A stretch of DNA of 64,000 nt from Paenibacillus sp. PastM-3 (GCF_029893965.1 NZ_JARXXP010000015.1:102229-166228), one strand, 5' to 3'. Positions 43,846-53,249 are shown, numbered from the stretch's first letter. Numbers and translations: made by a program. The notes: generated from the letters alone by a model not told the origin.

Positions 43846-46800
43846 ATGCAAAAAGTAGATGTCAAAGAGAAGGCGCGGGCAAGAGATGTCCGCATCCTGA
43901 AGAAATGGAGCGACGAGGATACGTTCCGCAAATCGATGGAGAACCGGGCGGGCCGCCCGAACTATGTGTTCTATGAAGGACCGCCGACGGCGAACGGGGT
44001 GCCGCATATCGGGCACGTGCTGGGCCGCGTCATCAAGGACTTTATCGGCCGTTACCAGACGATGAAGGGCTTCCGCGTCGTGCGCAAAGCGGGCTGGGAT
44101 ACCCACGGTCTGCCGGTTGAGCTCGGCGTACAGAAGAAGCTTGGCATCTCCGGCAAGCAGGAGATCGAAGAGTACGGTGTTGAGAAGTTCATCAAGGAAT
44201 GTAAGGAAAGTGTCTTCGGCTACGAGAAGCAGTGGCGTGAATTTACGGAAGCAATCGGCTACTGGACTGACCTGGATAATCCGTATGTAACGCTCGATAA
44301 CACATACATCGAGAGCGTATGGAACATCCTGGCTACGGTTCATGACAAAGGCCTGATGTACCGCGGACACCGCGTCAGCCCTTACTGCCCTAGCTGTCAG
44401 ACGACGCTGAGCTCCCATGAAGTAGCGCAGGGCTACAAGACCGTTAAGGATCTGAGTGCTACTGCCAAGTTCAAGCTCGAAGGCAGCGGTGACTATGTAC
44501 TGGCTTGGACGACTACACCTTGGACGCTTCCGGCGCATATGGCGCTGGCCATGAACCCTGAGATGGAATATGTGCGCGCCCAGCAGGAAGACGGTGTGTA
44601 CATCCTGGCGAAGAACCTGGTGGATGAAGTGCTGAAGGGCGAATACACGATCCTGTCCACTCACACAGGTGCTGACTTTATCGGCCAGAGCTACACTCCT
44701 CCGTTCAGCTACATCCAGGCAGAGAAGCACAATGTGATCGTTGGTGCATCTTTTGTTACGGATTCCAGCGGTACGGGGATCGTACACATGGCTCCGGCGC
44801 ATGGTGAGGATGACTACAAGAGCTGCCGCGAGAACGGCATCAGCTTCGTGAATGTAGTGGACACTTCCGGTAAGTATACCGCTGTGGTGAGTGATTTTGC
44901 CGGACGGTTCGTGAAGGACGTCGATCTGGACATCATCAAGGTGCTGTCCGAAAAAGGATTGCTCTACAACAAAGAAAAATATGAGCACAGCTATCCGTTC
45001 TGCTGGCGCTGCGATACACCGCTGCTCTATTATGCAACAGACAGCTGGTTCATCCAGACAACAGCAATCAAGGATCAGCTGATCGCCAACAATAATACAG
45101 TAGACTGGTACCCTGACCATGTGCGTGAAGGCCGCTTCGGCAAGTTCCTGGAAGAGCTTGTGGACTGGAACATCAGCCGTAATCGTTACTGGGGAACTCC
45201 GCTGAACGTCTGGGTCTGCCAGGATACGGGCAAGGAATTTGCGCCGCACAGCATCGCTGAGCTCCGGTCGATGGCTATCGGCGAGGTGCCTGAGGACATT
45301 GAGCTGCATAAGCCGTATGTGGATAACATCCAGCTGCGCAGCCCGTTCAGCGAAGGCGGCGTGATGATACGTACACCGGAAGTAATCGACGTTTGGTTCG
45401 ACAGCGGCTCGATGCCGTTTGCCCAGAGCCACTATCCGTTCGAGAACAATGAGACGTTTGAAGACCAGTATCCGGCAGATATGATCTGCGAAGGGATCGA
45501 CCAGACCCGCGGCTGGTTCTACAGCCTGCTGGCTGTATCGACGCTGTTCAAGGGCAAGGCGCCTTACAAGGCGGTTATCGCCCACGGCCACATCTTCGAT
45601 GAGAACGGCCAAAAAATGTCCAAATCCAAAGGCAACGTAATCGACCCGTGGGAAATCATGAACGAATACGGCACCGACGCATTCCGCTGGGCGATCCTGT
45701 CTGACAGTGCGCCTTGGAATAACAAACGCTTTTCGCGCGGCCTGGTCGGTGAGACCAAATCGAAGGTAGTGGATACGCTCGTTAATACGCATGCGTTCCT
45801 GACGCTCTATGCCGGCATCGACGGCTATGATCCTGCTGAGCATCCGTTCAAGGTGTCAGAGCACAAGCTGGACCGCTGGATTCTTTCCCGCCTGAATAGC
45901 CTGATCCTGCTGGTGGATAAAGGCCTGGCCGTTAATGACTTCGTTAACACCTCCAAAGCGGTTGAGAACTTTGTGGATGAGCTGAGCAACTGGTATATCC
46001 GCCGTTCCCGTGACCGTTTCTGGGGCAGCGGGCTTGGTGAAGAGAAGCTGGACGCTTACCGCACCCTGACTCATGTACTGCTTAAGACGGCTACGCTGAT
46101 GGCTCCGTTCACACCGATGCTGTCCGAGGATATCTTCACGAACCTGGGCGGCGGGGAAAGCGTGCATCTGGCCGATTATCCTAAGGCGGACGAAAGCCTG
46201 ATCGATCTTGAGCTGGAACGCGATATGGAAAGCGCGAGAGGCATTGTCGAGCTGGCCCGCAACGTGCGTAACGAGACCGGCATCAAGAACCGTCAGCCGC
46301 TGTCCGAGCTGATCGTGTCGCTGGACCGTGACTTTGCTATCGCCGACTATGAAGAGATCATCAAGGATGAGATCAACGTGAAGCATATTGTCCTGGAGAA
46401 CAGCGACAGCGGCTTTGTTGACTTCACCCTGAAGCTGAACCTCAAAGTGGCCGGTAAAAAATACGGCAAAAACGTCGGCTTCATCCAAGGCTTCCTCAAA
46501 GGCATGGACAGCGATGCTACCCGCAAAGCGGTTACTGATGGTGTTGTAGCTGTTGTGTCACCGGATGGCGAAGAGCTGCAGATTACTGCAGAAGAGCTGC
46601 TGGTTGAAAAACAGGCCAAATCCGGCTTTGCGGCAGCTTCCGGCTACGGACTGACCGTGGCGCTGAATACTGAGATCACACCTGAGCTGGAGCAGGAGGG
46701 CTGGGTGCGTGAGATCATCCGTGCGGTGCAGGATTACCGTAAACGGCTTGATCTGGCAATCGAAAAGCGGATCGACCTGACCCTGCAGCTGGATGATGAG

Positions 46801-46938
46801 CTGAAAGCGGCAGTAACTGCTTTTGAACATGTGCTGCGTGACAACGTACTGGTTGCCGAGCTTGCTTTTGACGGTGAACATAGCTTCGAAGCAGTGGATG
46901 TCAGCGGTAAATCGATCGGCATCTTTATCAAGGGCTAA
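43846..46938 (+). CDS. ileS: Isoleucyl-tRNA synthetase, eukaryote-like type
   Basis: 1030 aa class I synthetase that charges tRNA-Ile. Motifs: HIGH (residues 54-57, GVPHIGHVLGRVIKDF), editing domain (TTPWTLPAHMALA; GTGIVHMAPAHGEDDY), KMSKSKGN near 589, anticodon-binding domain and a long C-terminal domain. The N-terminus and GWDTHGLPVELGVQKKLGISGKQEIEEYG resemble the eukaryote-like IleS group, which tends to be mupirocin-insensitive, rather than B. subtilis IleS. The ATG at 43846 (MQKVDVKEKARARD) fits family starts; the ATG at 43771 lies inside the tandem repeats. Confidence 0.93.
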   Translation: MQKVDVKEKARARDVRILKKWSDEDTFRKSMENRAGRPNYVFYEGPPTANGVPHIGHVLGRVIKDFIGRYQTMKGFRVVRKAGWDTHGLPVELGVQKKLGISGKQEIEEYGVEKFIKECKESVFGYEKQWREFTEAIGYWTDLDNPYVTLDNTYIESVWNILATVHDKGLMYRGHRVSPYCPSCQTTLSSHEVAQGYKTVKDLSATAKFKLEGSGDYVLAWTTTPWTLPAHMALAMNPEMEYVRAQQEDGVYILAKNLVDEVLKGEYTILSTHTGADFIGQSYTPPFSYIQAEKHNVIVGASFVTDSSGTGIVHMAPAHGEDDYKSCRENGISFVNVVDTSGKYTAVVSDFAGRFVKDVDLDIIKVLSEKGLLYNKEKYEHSYPFCWRCDTPLLYYATDSWFIQTTAIKDQLIANNNTVDWYPDHVREGRFGKFLEELVDWNISRNRYWGTPLNVWVCQDTGKEFAPHSIAELRSMAIGEVPEDIELHKPYVDNIQLRSPFSEGGVMIRTPEVIDVWFDSGSMPFAQSHYPFENNETFEDQYPADMICEGIDQTRGWFYSLLAVSTLFKGKAPYKAVIAHGHIFDENGQKMSKSKGNVIDPWEIMNEYGTDAFRWAILSDSAPWNNKRFSRGLVGETKSKVVDTLVNTHAFLTLYAGIDGYDPAEHPFKVSEHKLDRWILSRLNSLILLVDKGLAVNDFVNTSKAVENFVDELSNWYIRRSRDRFWGSGLGEEKLDAYRTLTHVLLKTATLMAPFTPMLSEDIFTNLGGGESVHLADYPKADESLIDLELERDMESARGIVELARNVRNETGIKNRQPLSELIVSLDRDFAIADYEEIIKDEINVKHIVLENSDSGFVDFTLKLNLKVAGKKYGKNVGFIQGFLKGMDSDATRKAVTDGVVAVVSPDGEELQITAEELLVEKQAKSGFAAASGYGLTVALNTEITPELEQEGWVREIIRAVQDYRKRLDLAIEKRIDLTLQLDDELKAAVTAFEHVLRDNVLVAELAFDGEHSFEAVDVSGKSIGIFIKG

Positions 46939-47063
46939 GCCCCGGAGCGGGTGCATTACCTGTCCCGAATTGGCATATACTAGCGGCATAAGAAGAAACG
47001 TCCAGATGGCCCTGATTGCAGGGGCATGTACTTTCTTGGGTATGCGCTGCATGGGAGTCCGTG

Positions 47064-47100
47064 TCCCTGGAGAGCTTTTCTCCGGGGAGGCGGGCTTTTT
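47064..47100 (+). terminator. Terminator after ileS
   Basis: The stem TCCCTGGAGA / TCTCCGGGGA is followed by GGCGGGCTTTTT. Confidence 0.55.
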
Positions 47101-47106
47101 ATGTAA

Positions 47107-47202
47107 ATATAAGAATTTATATGTTTTACGCAATAAATAATCCTTATATTTCTCGCAGAAATGGTTACCGCTTTCTCTGAAAGACGGCATAGCCGTTTCT
47201 AC
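47107..47202 (+). repeat. Composite folded element, copy 2 (upstream of DUF5665 gene)
   Basis: Parts in the same order as copy 1 at 36755: a hairpin with arms ATATAAGAAT / ATCCTTATAT (47107-47150), then TTTCTCGCAGAA, a CTTTC/GAAAG hairpin, ACGGC/GCCGT, and the end CCGTTTCTACT. AGAAATGG can also pair with CCGTTTCT to close the whole. CTCGCA and TGTGAG give an outer pairing. Confidence 0.6.
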
Positions 47203-47244
47203 TTGTGAGGCAATGCAGTTAAGCTGGTGAAGGAGCTGGTAGAG

Positions 47245-47703
47245 GTGACGGACAGGCAGGAGGAGCGCGGGCAGTCTGTACAAGGCGGGAGAATTACGGT
47301 TAAGACATCCGGGGATGGCGGCGGGCAGTCCGGGCAAAACCGGCAGGAGACGGGACGGGAGCATATAGCAGAAGTACAGGTACAAGGGCAGGAACAAGCG
47401 GTTACCCAGGAGGAAAAGCTGAACGCCGTCTACCGGCTGACAACCGGACTGGCCCAGCAGATGGAGAAGGCGCGGATTGCCGAGTACACCGAGCTTTTGC
47501 ACAGCCCTTTTCGCCTGATCTGGCTGAACATTCTTTCAGGAACGGCACGCGGAGTGGGAATTGCGCTCGGGTTTACCTTTTTTGCGGCGACAATTATTTA
47601 TGTTCTGCAGGTGCTGGGTGCGCTCAATCTGCCGATCATCGGGGACTATATCGCCGACATTGTGCGGATCGTACAGCATCAGCTGGAGCTGAAGACGTTT
47701 TAG
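47245..47703 (+). CDS. DUF5665 membrane protein
   Basis: 152 aa: a charged Gln/Gly-rich N-terminal half, then the DUF5665 core LLHSPFRLIWLNILSGTARGVGIALGFTFFAATIIYVLQVLGALNLPIIGDYIADIV with one or two membrane segments (about 105-130). Function unknown. The GTG at 47245 has AGGAG 9 bases upstream; the GTG at 47227 has no site. Confidence 0.75.
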   Translation: MTDRQEERGQSVQGGRITVKTSGDGGGQSGQNRQETGREHIAEVQVQGQEQAVTQEEKLNAVYRLTTGLAQQMEKARIAEYTELLHSPFRLIWLNILSGTARGVGIALGFTFFAATIIYVLQVLGALNLPIIGDYIADIVRIVQHQLELKTF

Positions 47704-47720
47704 CGTGCATTTTAATATAG

Positions 47721-47747
47721 AAAAAAAGGAGCAGCCGCAGCTACTCC
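47721..47747 (-). terminator. Terminator of the yteA-like gene
   Basis: On the minus strand GGAGTAGC / GCTGCTCC is followed by a run of T. The stop codon (47741-47743) lies inside the stem. T residues at 47755-47760 could make it bidirectional. Confidence 0.7.
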
Positions 47748-48472
47748 CGTGATCTTTTTTCATTCGGATCAAGCAGATAATCGCCTTCCTCGCTATCCAT
47801 GTAATGGCGGTAGCTGTTGCCTTTGATGATGGTAAGATGATTGCCGGCGATGTCGGTCGCGACAAAATTTTCCCACGGCTCCACGAAGCCCTCGGTTTCG
47901 TCCGCCTCAATCTCCATATCATTATAGGAGCGGATTTCATTGTCTTCAGCCATGGCCGGGGAATTCGAGCTGCCCCAGCTTTCAACAATCTGCCAGGCAT
48001 CTTCCCCGTCGAACCCGTTCTGTTCTTCGCGTTCGTCCAGGCTTGTCCGGCCGAACGGCGAAGACAGAAACTCTTCCTCTGCAGGCCGTGTAAAAGGCGA
48101 GAACTGGCGCGGATTATGCTCTTTGCAGTACCGGGTTGAGGGGACAACGGACAAACGTTCATACGGGATATCCCCGCCGCAGACGGCACAGCTGCCGTAG
48201 CTGCCTTCTTCCATTGCGGTCAGGGCATCATCGATTTCCTCCAGCTCATGCTCATCGCGCTCTACGAGGGAGATATCCATCGAGCGGTGGTACAGCTCTG
48301 TTGCCGCATCCCCGGGATGATTGTCGATGACGGACAGCTCGCCGGTATTATCACGCAGCGATTCCTGCAGCCCGTAATGCTCATTATTTTGCAGACGGTG
48401 GCGTATGTCTTCCTGCTGCTGAAGCAGTGCTTGATGCAGACGGGCCAGCTGCTCTGATGTCAGGTGACTCAT
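47741..48472 (-). CDS. yteA: TraR/DksA zinc-finger protein, YteA family
   Basis: 243 aa. N-terminal coiled coil (to about residue 70) and a DksA/TraR finger with CAVCGGDIPYERL and YCKEH (about 94-118), of C-C-C-H type. The C-terminal 120 residues (ending in HYMDSEEGDYLLDPN) follow the YteA extension. YteA-type proteins are called sporulation proteins by genome annotation; direct evidence is scarce. ATG start (48470-48472) with GAGAGGAG upstream on the minus strand. Confidence 0.82.
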   Translation of the reverse strand: MSHLTSEQLARLHQALLQQQEDIRHRLQNNEHYGLQESLRDNTGELSVIDNHPGDAATELYHRSMDISLVERDEHELEEIDDALTAMEEGSYGSCAVCGGDIPYERLSVVPSTRYCKEHNPRQFSPFTRPAEEEFLSSPFGRTSLDEREEQNGFDGEDAWQIVESWGSSNSPAMAEDNEIRSYNDMEIEADETEGFVEPWENFVATDIAGNHLTIIKGNSYRHYMDSEEGDYLLDPNEKRSRE

Positions 48473-48594
48473 GGACGATGCTCCTCTCAGGTGCTTTTAT
48501 CGAAACGGTTCCTTCAAGGATAGCTTGGCCGGAGAGGCACGGTTTTACCGCTGGAAAATGTTTTTAGCCTGAGGCTTTTTGCCCAAGCCATGAA

Positions 48595-48624
48595 TAGACG
48601 GGTTCTTGAGGCCTGTGCTACAAT
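48595..48624 (+). promoter_or_regulatory. Possible promoter of lspA
   Basis: TAGACG (48595-48600) and TACAAT (48619-48624) are spaced by 18 bases, 66 bases before the start. Confidence 0.4.
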
Positions 48625-48690
48625 ATACAAGTCTTTATTCAGTATTCGTACCGCATCCGCGGGAAAAATAAGAACGGAGTGACAACTTCT

Positions 48691-49194
48691 GTGGTGTACT
48701 TTCTGATTGCGCTTATTGTATTTTTGATTGACCAGGGTACCAAATATGTGATTGCTACCCGGCTGGAGCTCGGAGAGCAGATTCCGGTTATTAATGATTT
48801 CTTCATTATTACCTCACACCGCAATCGTGGAGCCGCTTTCGGCATCCTTCAGGGACAGCAGTGGTTCTTCATTCTGATTACAACCGTGGTTGTGATCGGT
48901 ATCATCTGGTACCTGAACAAAGCCCGGAAGACCCGCAAGCTGCTGCCTACGGCGCTGGCTCTGGTGCTCGGCGGAGCGATCGGCAACTTTTTGGACCGGC
49001 TGCTGAACGGAGAGGTTGTAGATTTTCTCATGTTCAATTTCGGCAGCTACACCTTCCCGATCTTCAACGTGGCCGACTCCTGTATTGTAATCGGGGTAGC
49101 GCTGATTATTCTGGACACGCTGCGTGATGTCAAGGGCGGAGAGGAAATCACCGAAGTTAAAGAGTCAAAGGAAGTAAAAGAAGGGAATGAATGA
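48691..49194 (+). CDS. lspA: Lipoprotein signal peptidase
   Basis: 167 aa with four membrane helices. It cleaves lipoprotein signal peptides at the lipobox Cys (for example that of OppA). Catalytic Asp motifs are GAIGNFLDRLL and FNVADSCIVIG. The C-terminal tail is a charged EVKESKEVKE run. The GTG at 48691 fits the short LspA N-terminus, with CGGAG 10 bases upstream; the GTG at 48679 is the alternative. rluD overlaps or abuts the stop. Confidence 0.92.
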   Translation: MVYFLIALIVFLIDQGTKYVIATRLELGEQIPVINDFFIITSHRNRGAAFGILQGQQWFFILITTVVVIGIIWYLNKARKTRKLLPTALALVLGGAIGNFLDRLLNGEVVDFLMFNFGSYTFPIFNVADSCIVIGVALIILDTLRDVKGGEEITEVKESKEVKEGNE

Positions 49195-49195
49195 T

Positions 49196-50161
49196 TTGAA
49201 CAAGGACTTTGGCGAATTGGTGGCTGAGGGAGCCTCAGAGGAGGACAAGGACGTCACTGTATGGACGGTTGCATCAGAAAACGCCAAGGAACGGATTGAT
49301 AAATACATCACCGAAGCCTGGGAAGAGGAGATTTCCCGTTCGCAGGTGCAGCTTTTGATTTCAAACGGGCATGTTACGGTAAATGGGGCTCCTGTAAAAG
49401 CGAATTATAAGCTGTCTGCAGGCGATGTTGTCGCTGTAACTGTACCGGAACCGGAAGTAACGGACCTGGTACCCGAGGATATTCCGCTTGATGTGGCTTA
49501 TGAAGACAGCGATGTTATTGTGATCAACAAGCCGCGCGGCATGGTTGTGCATCCGGCTGCAGGGCATCCGTCAGGTACCTTGGTCAATGCGCTGATGTAT
49601 CACTGCAAGGACTTGTCCGGTATTAACGGCGAGATCCGCCCGGGCATTGTGCACCGCATTGACAAAGACACCTCCGGCCTGATTATGGCCGCCAAAAACG
49701 ACGCCAGCCACGCCTCGCTCGCAGCCCAGCTGAAGGAGCACAGCGTAACCCGGCGTTATATTGCGGTTGTACACGGTAACGTATCGCATGACAAGGGAAC
49801 AGTGGATGCGCCGATCGGCCGCGATCCCCACGACCGTAAGCTATACACCGTAACCGAGAAGAACAGCAAGAAGTCGGTGACCCATTTTACCGTGCTGGAG
49901 CGCTTGGGGGATTGTACCCTGCTGGAGCTGCAGCTGGAGACAGGCCGTACCCACCAGATCCGTGTGCATATGAAGTTTATCGGCCACCCGCTGGTCGGAG
50001 ATCCGGTGTACGGGCGCAGCAAGGGTATCACCATGAACGGACAAGCACTGCATGCCGCTATACTCGGCTTTGTGCATCCTTCGACCGGAGAATATATGGA
50101 GTTTAGCCGGCCGATTCCTGCGGATATGGAAGATTTGCTATTCCAGCTGCGGAGCAGATAA
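49196..50161 (+). CDS. RluD-family 23S rRNA pseudouridine synthase
   Basis: About 321 aa. N-terminal S4 domain (ERIDKYITEAWEEEISRSQVQLLISNGHVTVNG), then the RluA-type catalytic domain with GIVHRIDKDTSGLIMAAK (catalytic Asp in RIDKDTSG) and GRTHQIRVHMKFIGHPLVGDPVYG. Equivalent to B. subtilis YlyB, next to lspA and pyrR. The TTG at 49196 has AAGGGA 9 bases upstream; the ATG at 49187 is too close to that site but cannot be excluded. Confidence 0.9.
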   Translation: MNKDFGELVAEGASEEDKDVTVWTVASENAKERIDKYITEAWEEEISRSQVQLLISNGHVTVNGAPVKANYKLSAGDVVAVTVPEPEVTDLVPEDIPLDVAYEDSDVIVINKPRGMVVHPAAGHPSGTLVNALMYHCKDLSGINGEIRPGIVHRIDKDTSGLIMAAKNDASHASLAAQLKEHSVTRRYIAVVHGNVSHDKGTVDAPIGRDPHDRKLYTVTEKNSKKSVTHFTVLERLGDCTLLELQLETGRTHQIRVHMKFIGHPLVGDPVYGRSKGITMNGQALHAAILGFVHPSTGEYMEFSRPIPADMEDLLFQLRSR

Positions 50162-50290
50162 GTACAAATGAAGTGATGATAAATCCATGGTTTTGCAGGC
50201 GGTTTTGCTTCATATTTAGATTATGGGATGTACAATCGTCCTGCATGGGTTGCATAGTTATAAATAATGCCAGGAGATGAGAACAAGAAT

Positions 50291-51544
50291 ATGAGCATCG
50301 AACAATATCAGAGCACTTTTATTCAGACTAATTTTGCTGACCGCATCGGCGGCGCTAACTACGGCAAGGATACCAACATTTATAAATTTGAAAAAATCAA
50401 ACGCGCCAAAGCATCGGCGAAGCAGGATTTTCCTGATATCGAACTGATCGACATGGGCGTTGGCGAGCCGGACGAAATGGCTGACGAAGGTATTATCGCG
50501 AAGCTGGCTATCGAAGCTGCCAAAGAAGAAAACCGCGGTTATGCCGATAACGGGATTCCTGAATTCAAAGCGGCAGCTGCTGCTTACCTAAAGGAAGTAT
50601 TCCAGGTTGAAGGCATTGACCCTGTGACGGAAGTGGTTCACTCCATCGGTTCGAAGCCGGCCCTGGCTATGCTGCCATCCGCTTTTATTAATCCGGGCGA
50701 CATCACCATCATGACTATTCCGGGTTATCCTGTACTTGGTACCCACACTAAATATCTGGGCGGACAAGTCTACACTGTAGAGCTGAAGAAGGAAAACAAC
50801 TTCCTGCCTGACCTGAACTCCATTCCGGAGGACATCGCTCACAAAGCGAAGCTGCTCTACCTGAACTATCCGAACAACCCTACAGGCGCAAGTGCAACTC
50901 CTGAGTTTTTCGCTGAGGTTGTAGTCTGGGCTAAAAAATATAATGTTGTAGTTGTCCACGATGCTCCTTACGCAGCCTTGACTTATGACGGCGTGAAGCC
51001 GCTGAGCTTCCTGTCCGTACCTGGCGCAAAGGATGTGGGTGTAGAGCTGCACTCCCTGTCCAAGTCCTATAACATGACCGGCTGGAGAATCGGCTTTGTT
51101 GCCGGTAACCCGCTGATCGTAAAAGCATTCAGCGACGTTAAGGACAACAATGACTCCGGTCAGTTCATCGCGATCCAGAAGGCTGCCGCTTACGGTCTGG
51201 CTAACCCGCAGATTACCGAAGCTATTGCCGCCAAGTACTCCCGCCGCCACAACATGCTGGTGGATGCGCTGAACAGCCTGGGCTTCAAAGCCGAGAAACC
51301 GAAGGGCTCGTTCTTCCTGTATGTAGCTGCACCTAAAGGTGTCAAAGGCGGACGCCGCTTCGAAACTGGCGAGGACTTCTCCCAGTTCCTGATCCGCGAA
51401 AAGCTGATCTCCACTGTGCCTTGGGATGATGCCGGCCCGTTCGTCCGTTTCTCCGTAACCTTTGTAGCCAAAGGCGAGGAAGAAGAAAAACGCGTAATTT
51501 CCGAAATTCAAAGACGTCTCTCCGACGTTGAATTTGAATTTTAA
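50291..51544 (+). CDS. dapL: LL-diaminopimelate aminotransferase
   Basis: 417 aa fold-type I PLP enzyme, most like LL-DAP aminotransferase, which converts tetrahydrodipicolinate to LL-DAP in one step. Motifs: GVGEPDEMADEGI, GYADNGIPEFKAA, LNYPNNPTGA, VVVHDAPYAALTYDG and SLSKSYNMTGWRIGF with the PLP lysine. This agrees with MurE using meso-DAP. Codon use is strongly biased, suggesting high expression. The ATG at 50291 is chosen (AGGAGATGAGAAC upstream); the ATG at 50267 is possible. Confidence 0.78.
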   Translation: MSIEQYQSTFIQTNFADRIGGANYGKDTNIYKFEKIKRAKASAKQDFPDIELIDMGVGEPDEMADEGIIAKLAIEAAKEENRGYADNGIPEFKAAAAAYLKEVFQVEGIDPVTEVVHSIGSKPALAMLPSAFINPGDITIMTIPGYPVLGTHTKYLGGQVYTVELKKENNFLPDLNSIPEDIAHKAKLLYLNYPNNPTGASATPEFFAEVVVWAKKYNVVVVHDAPYAALTYDGVKPLSFLSVPGAKDVGVELHSLSKSYNMTGWRIGFVAGNPLIVKAFSDVKDNNDSGQFIAIQKAAAYGLANPQITEAIAAKYSRRHNMLVDALNSLGFKAEKPKGSFFLYVAAPKGVKGGRRFETGEDFSQFLIREKLISTVPWDDAGPFVRFSVTFVAKGEEEEKRVISEIQRRLSDVEFEF

Positions 51545-51550
51545 TGATAA

Positions 51551-51588
51551 AGCCGCCGCGGTCTTAACAGACTGCGGCGGCTTTTTTT
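51551..51588 (+). terminator. Terminator after dapL
   Basis: The stem AGCCGCCGCGGTCT / AGACTGCGGCGGCT is followed by seven T. Confidence 0.9.
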
Positions 51589-51599
51589 AGACTAACTTA

Positions 51600-52166
51600 T
51601 TATTTTGCCGGCGGGCGGTACGCCTTTTTATGAAAAGCATTGATGTACCTGAACAGTGACTCTCCGTTATCCGTTACTGCAACTCCCGCCGCGAGCGGCT
51701 TCTGCATGGCCTGATAGGGCTCCGGAACCCAGATATACTGATGAACGTAAGGGGTAAGGATGAAGCCGTTCTTTTCCCAGAAATGAATCCGCTCTGTATG
51801 CTCCTCCGACGTGCCGGATTCCGCCTCGATAATGACCCCCTGCACGCTATGTTTTTTTTGTGCCCATTCTACAATCTGATTTAGCAACAATGTTCCAGCG
51901 CCCCGTCCGCGCAGCTCCCGGCTGACCGCCAGATAATCAATGATGAGCCGCCGGCCTTCTTTTCCGTCGATAACACCTGTTACAGCCATCCCGGCTGCCT
52001 GTCCATTTAACATGCCGGCGTGCAGATAACCGATTCCTAGGTCCAGCATACGATGCAGGATTTTTTCCGGCTTGGCCCCGCTGGGGAAAGCCTCCCGGTA
52101 CACCGGCTCCACGGATCTCCATAGCTCCTCGTTCCACTCAGCAATTGTTATCAGGTCCATGTTCAT
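51600..52166 (-). CDS. GNAT-family N-acetyltransferase
   Basis: 188 aa. The GNAT core includes YLAVSRELRGRGAGTLLLNQIVE, the acetyl-CoA loop RxxGxG (RGRGAG), followed by HFWEKNGFIL. Substrate unknown. The ATG at 52164-52166 (MNMDLITI) has GGAGG 10 bases upstream on the minus strand; an upstream in-frame start at 52211 has none. It converges on dapL across the terminator. Confidence 0.82.
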   Translation of the reverse strand: MNMDLITIAEWNEELWRSVEPVYREAFPSGAKPEKILHRMLDLGIGYLHAGMLNGQAAGMAVTGVIDGKEGRRLIIDYLAVSRELRGRGAGTLLLNQIVEWAQKKHSVQGVIIEAESGTSEEHTERIHFWEKNGFILTPYVHQYIWVPEPYQAMQKPLAAGVAVTDNGESLFRYINAFHKKAYRPPAK

Positions 52167-52353
52167 CGTCAAGTCGCCTCCAGAATGATCATAACAGACC
52201 GGGAGGGGCATAGTAAAAAAGCAAGGCAGAGGAGAGCGGGAAAAGGCCGTTTTATGCGAATATTATTTTACCGGCTCGCGAGTAATATGACATATAGCTG
52301 TCTATTTCAATCGGGTAGAATGATAGCATAAGCCTAAATAAAGAGGTGTACAT

Positions 52354-52995
52354 ATGGAAAAACTGGATTATAAAAAAGCATATAAAGAACTTTACCAGCC
52401 CAAGACTGTGCCTGGTGTTATTGATGTGCCTGAAATGACCTTCATCCAGGTGGACGGACAGGGTGACCCGAATGAGCCGGGCGGCGAATATCAGCGGGCT
52501 GTAGAAATACTCTATGCGCTATCGTATGCGATCAAAATGGCTCCCAAAAGCGGCCCTGCTCCTGAGGGATACTTAGAGTACGTCGTGCCTCCGCTGGAGG
52601 GCCAGTGGTGGCAGGAGGGCATTCACGGGGTGGACTATACCCGAAAGGACAAGTTCTGTTGGACCGCGATGTTCCGCCAGCCTGTGTTTGTGAATGAGCA
52701 GGTGTATGCTGCTGCTGTGGAGACAGTTACCCGCAAAAAACCGCAGATCGATGTTGCTAAAGCGCGGCTCGTTACCTTTACGGAGGGACTGTGTGTCCAG
52801 TGCATGCATATCGGCAGCTACGATGATGAACCGGCGACGGTTGAGAAGATGAACAGTTACATTGCAGAGCAAGGCTTGGTGTGTGACCTGTCAGACGCGC
52901 GGAAGCATCATGAAATTTATCTGTCCGACCCGCGTAAATCGGAAATAGCGAAGCTGAAGACGATTGTGCGGCATCCTGTGCGGAAGGCTGATTAA
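52354..52995 (+). CDS. GyrI-like small-molecule-binding domain protein
   Basis: 213 aa stand-alone GyrI-like domain (SOUL/BmrR effector-binding fold): VPEMTFIQVDGQGDPNEPGGEYQRAVEILYALSYAIKM, then LEGQWWQE and DKFCWTAMFRQP, ending in HHEIYLSDPRKSEIAKLKTIVRHPV. Members bind hydrophobic compounds and may hydrolyse some toxins. ATG with AAAGAGGTG upstream. Confidence 0.82.
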   Translation: MEKLDYKKAYKELYQPKTVPGVIDVPEMTFIQVDGQGDPNEPGGEYQRAVEILYALSYAIKMAPKSGPAPEGYLEYVVPPLEGQWWQEGIHGVDYTRKDKFCWTAMFRQPVFVNEQVYAAAVETVTRKKPQIDVAKARLVTFTEGLCVQCMHIGSYDDEPATVEKMNSYIAEQGLVCDLSDARKHHEIYLSDPRKSEIAKLKTIVRHPVRKAD

Positions 52996-53087
52996 CGGCG
53001 CCAAGCGGTAAGGGGAGCGGCATAGGGATCGCAAATTGGGTATGTATAGAGTGAGCCTGTGCAATGTAAACCTGAGGAGTGATAGGA

Positions 53088-53249
53088 GTGAATCATACAG
53101 ATTCCAAGCGTTCTGAGAATGACGAGGTTATAAGAGTCTGGCAGCCGGCTTCCCTTCCTGTTATGAAGCGCCATACGGAGGCTTACATCGATGAACAGCT
53201 GCTGCCCCGGCAGCGGATTGAGGCCGGCGGCGCGCTGCAGACCGGATAG
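53088..53249 (+). CDS. Small hypothetical protein, 53 aa
   Basis: GTG start with GAGGAG 8 bases upstream. It begins MNHTDSKRSENDEVIRVWQP and ends in RIEAGGALQTG. Mixed charged sequence with no membrane segment and no family recognised. The strong ribosome site is the main support. It is followed by repeat DNA. Confidence 0.5.
   Translation: MNHTDSKRSENDEVIRVWQPASLPVMKRHTEAYIDEQLLPRQRIEAGGALQTG

Noticed and set aside
43627..45843. 738-codon open frame antisense to ileS
   Set aside because: Runs through the repeat DNA and the ileS catalytic core on the opposite strand; product of GC-rich codon bias, no family features.
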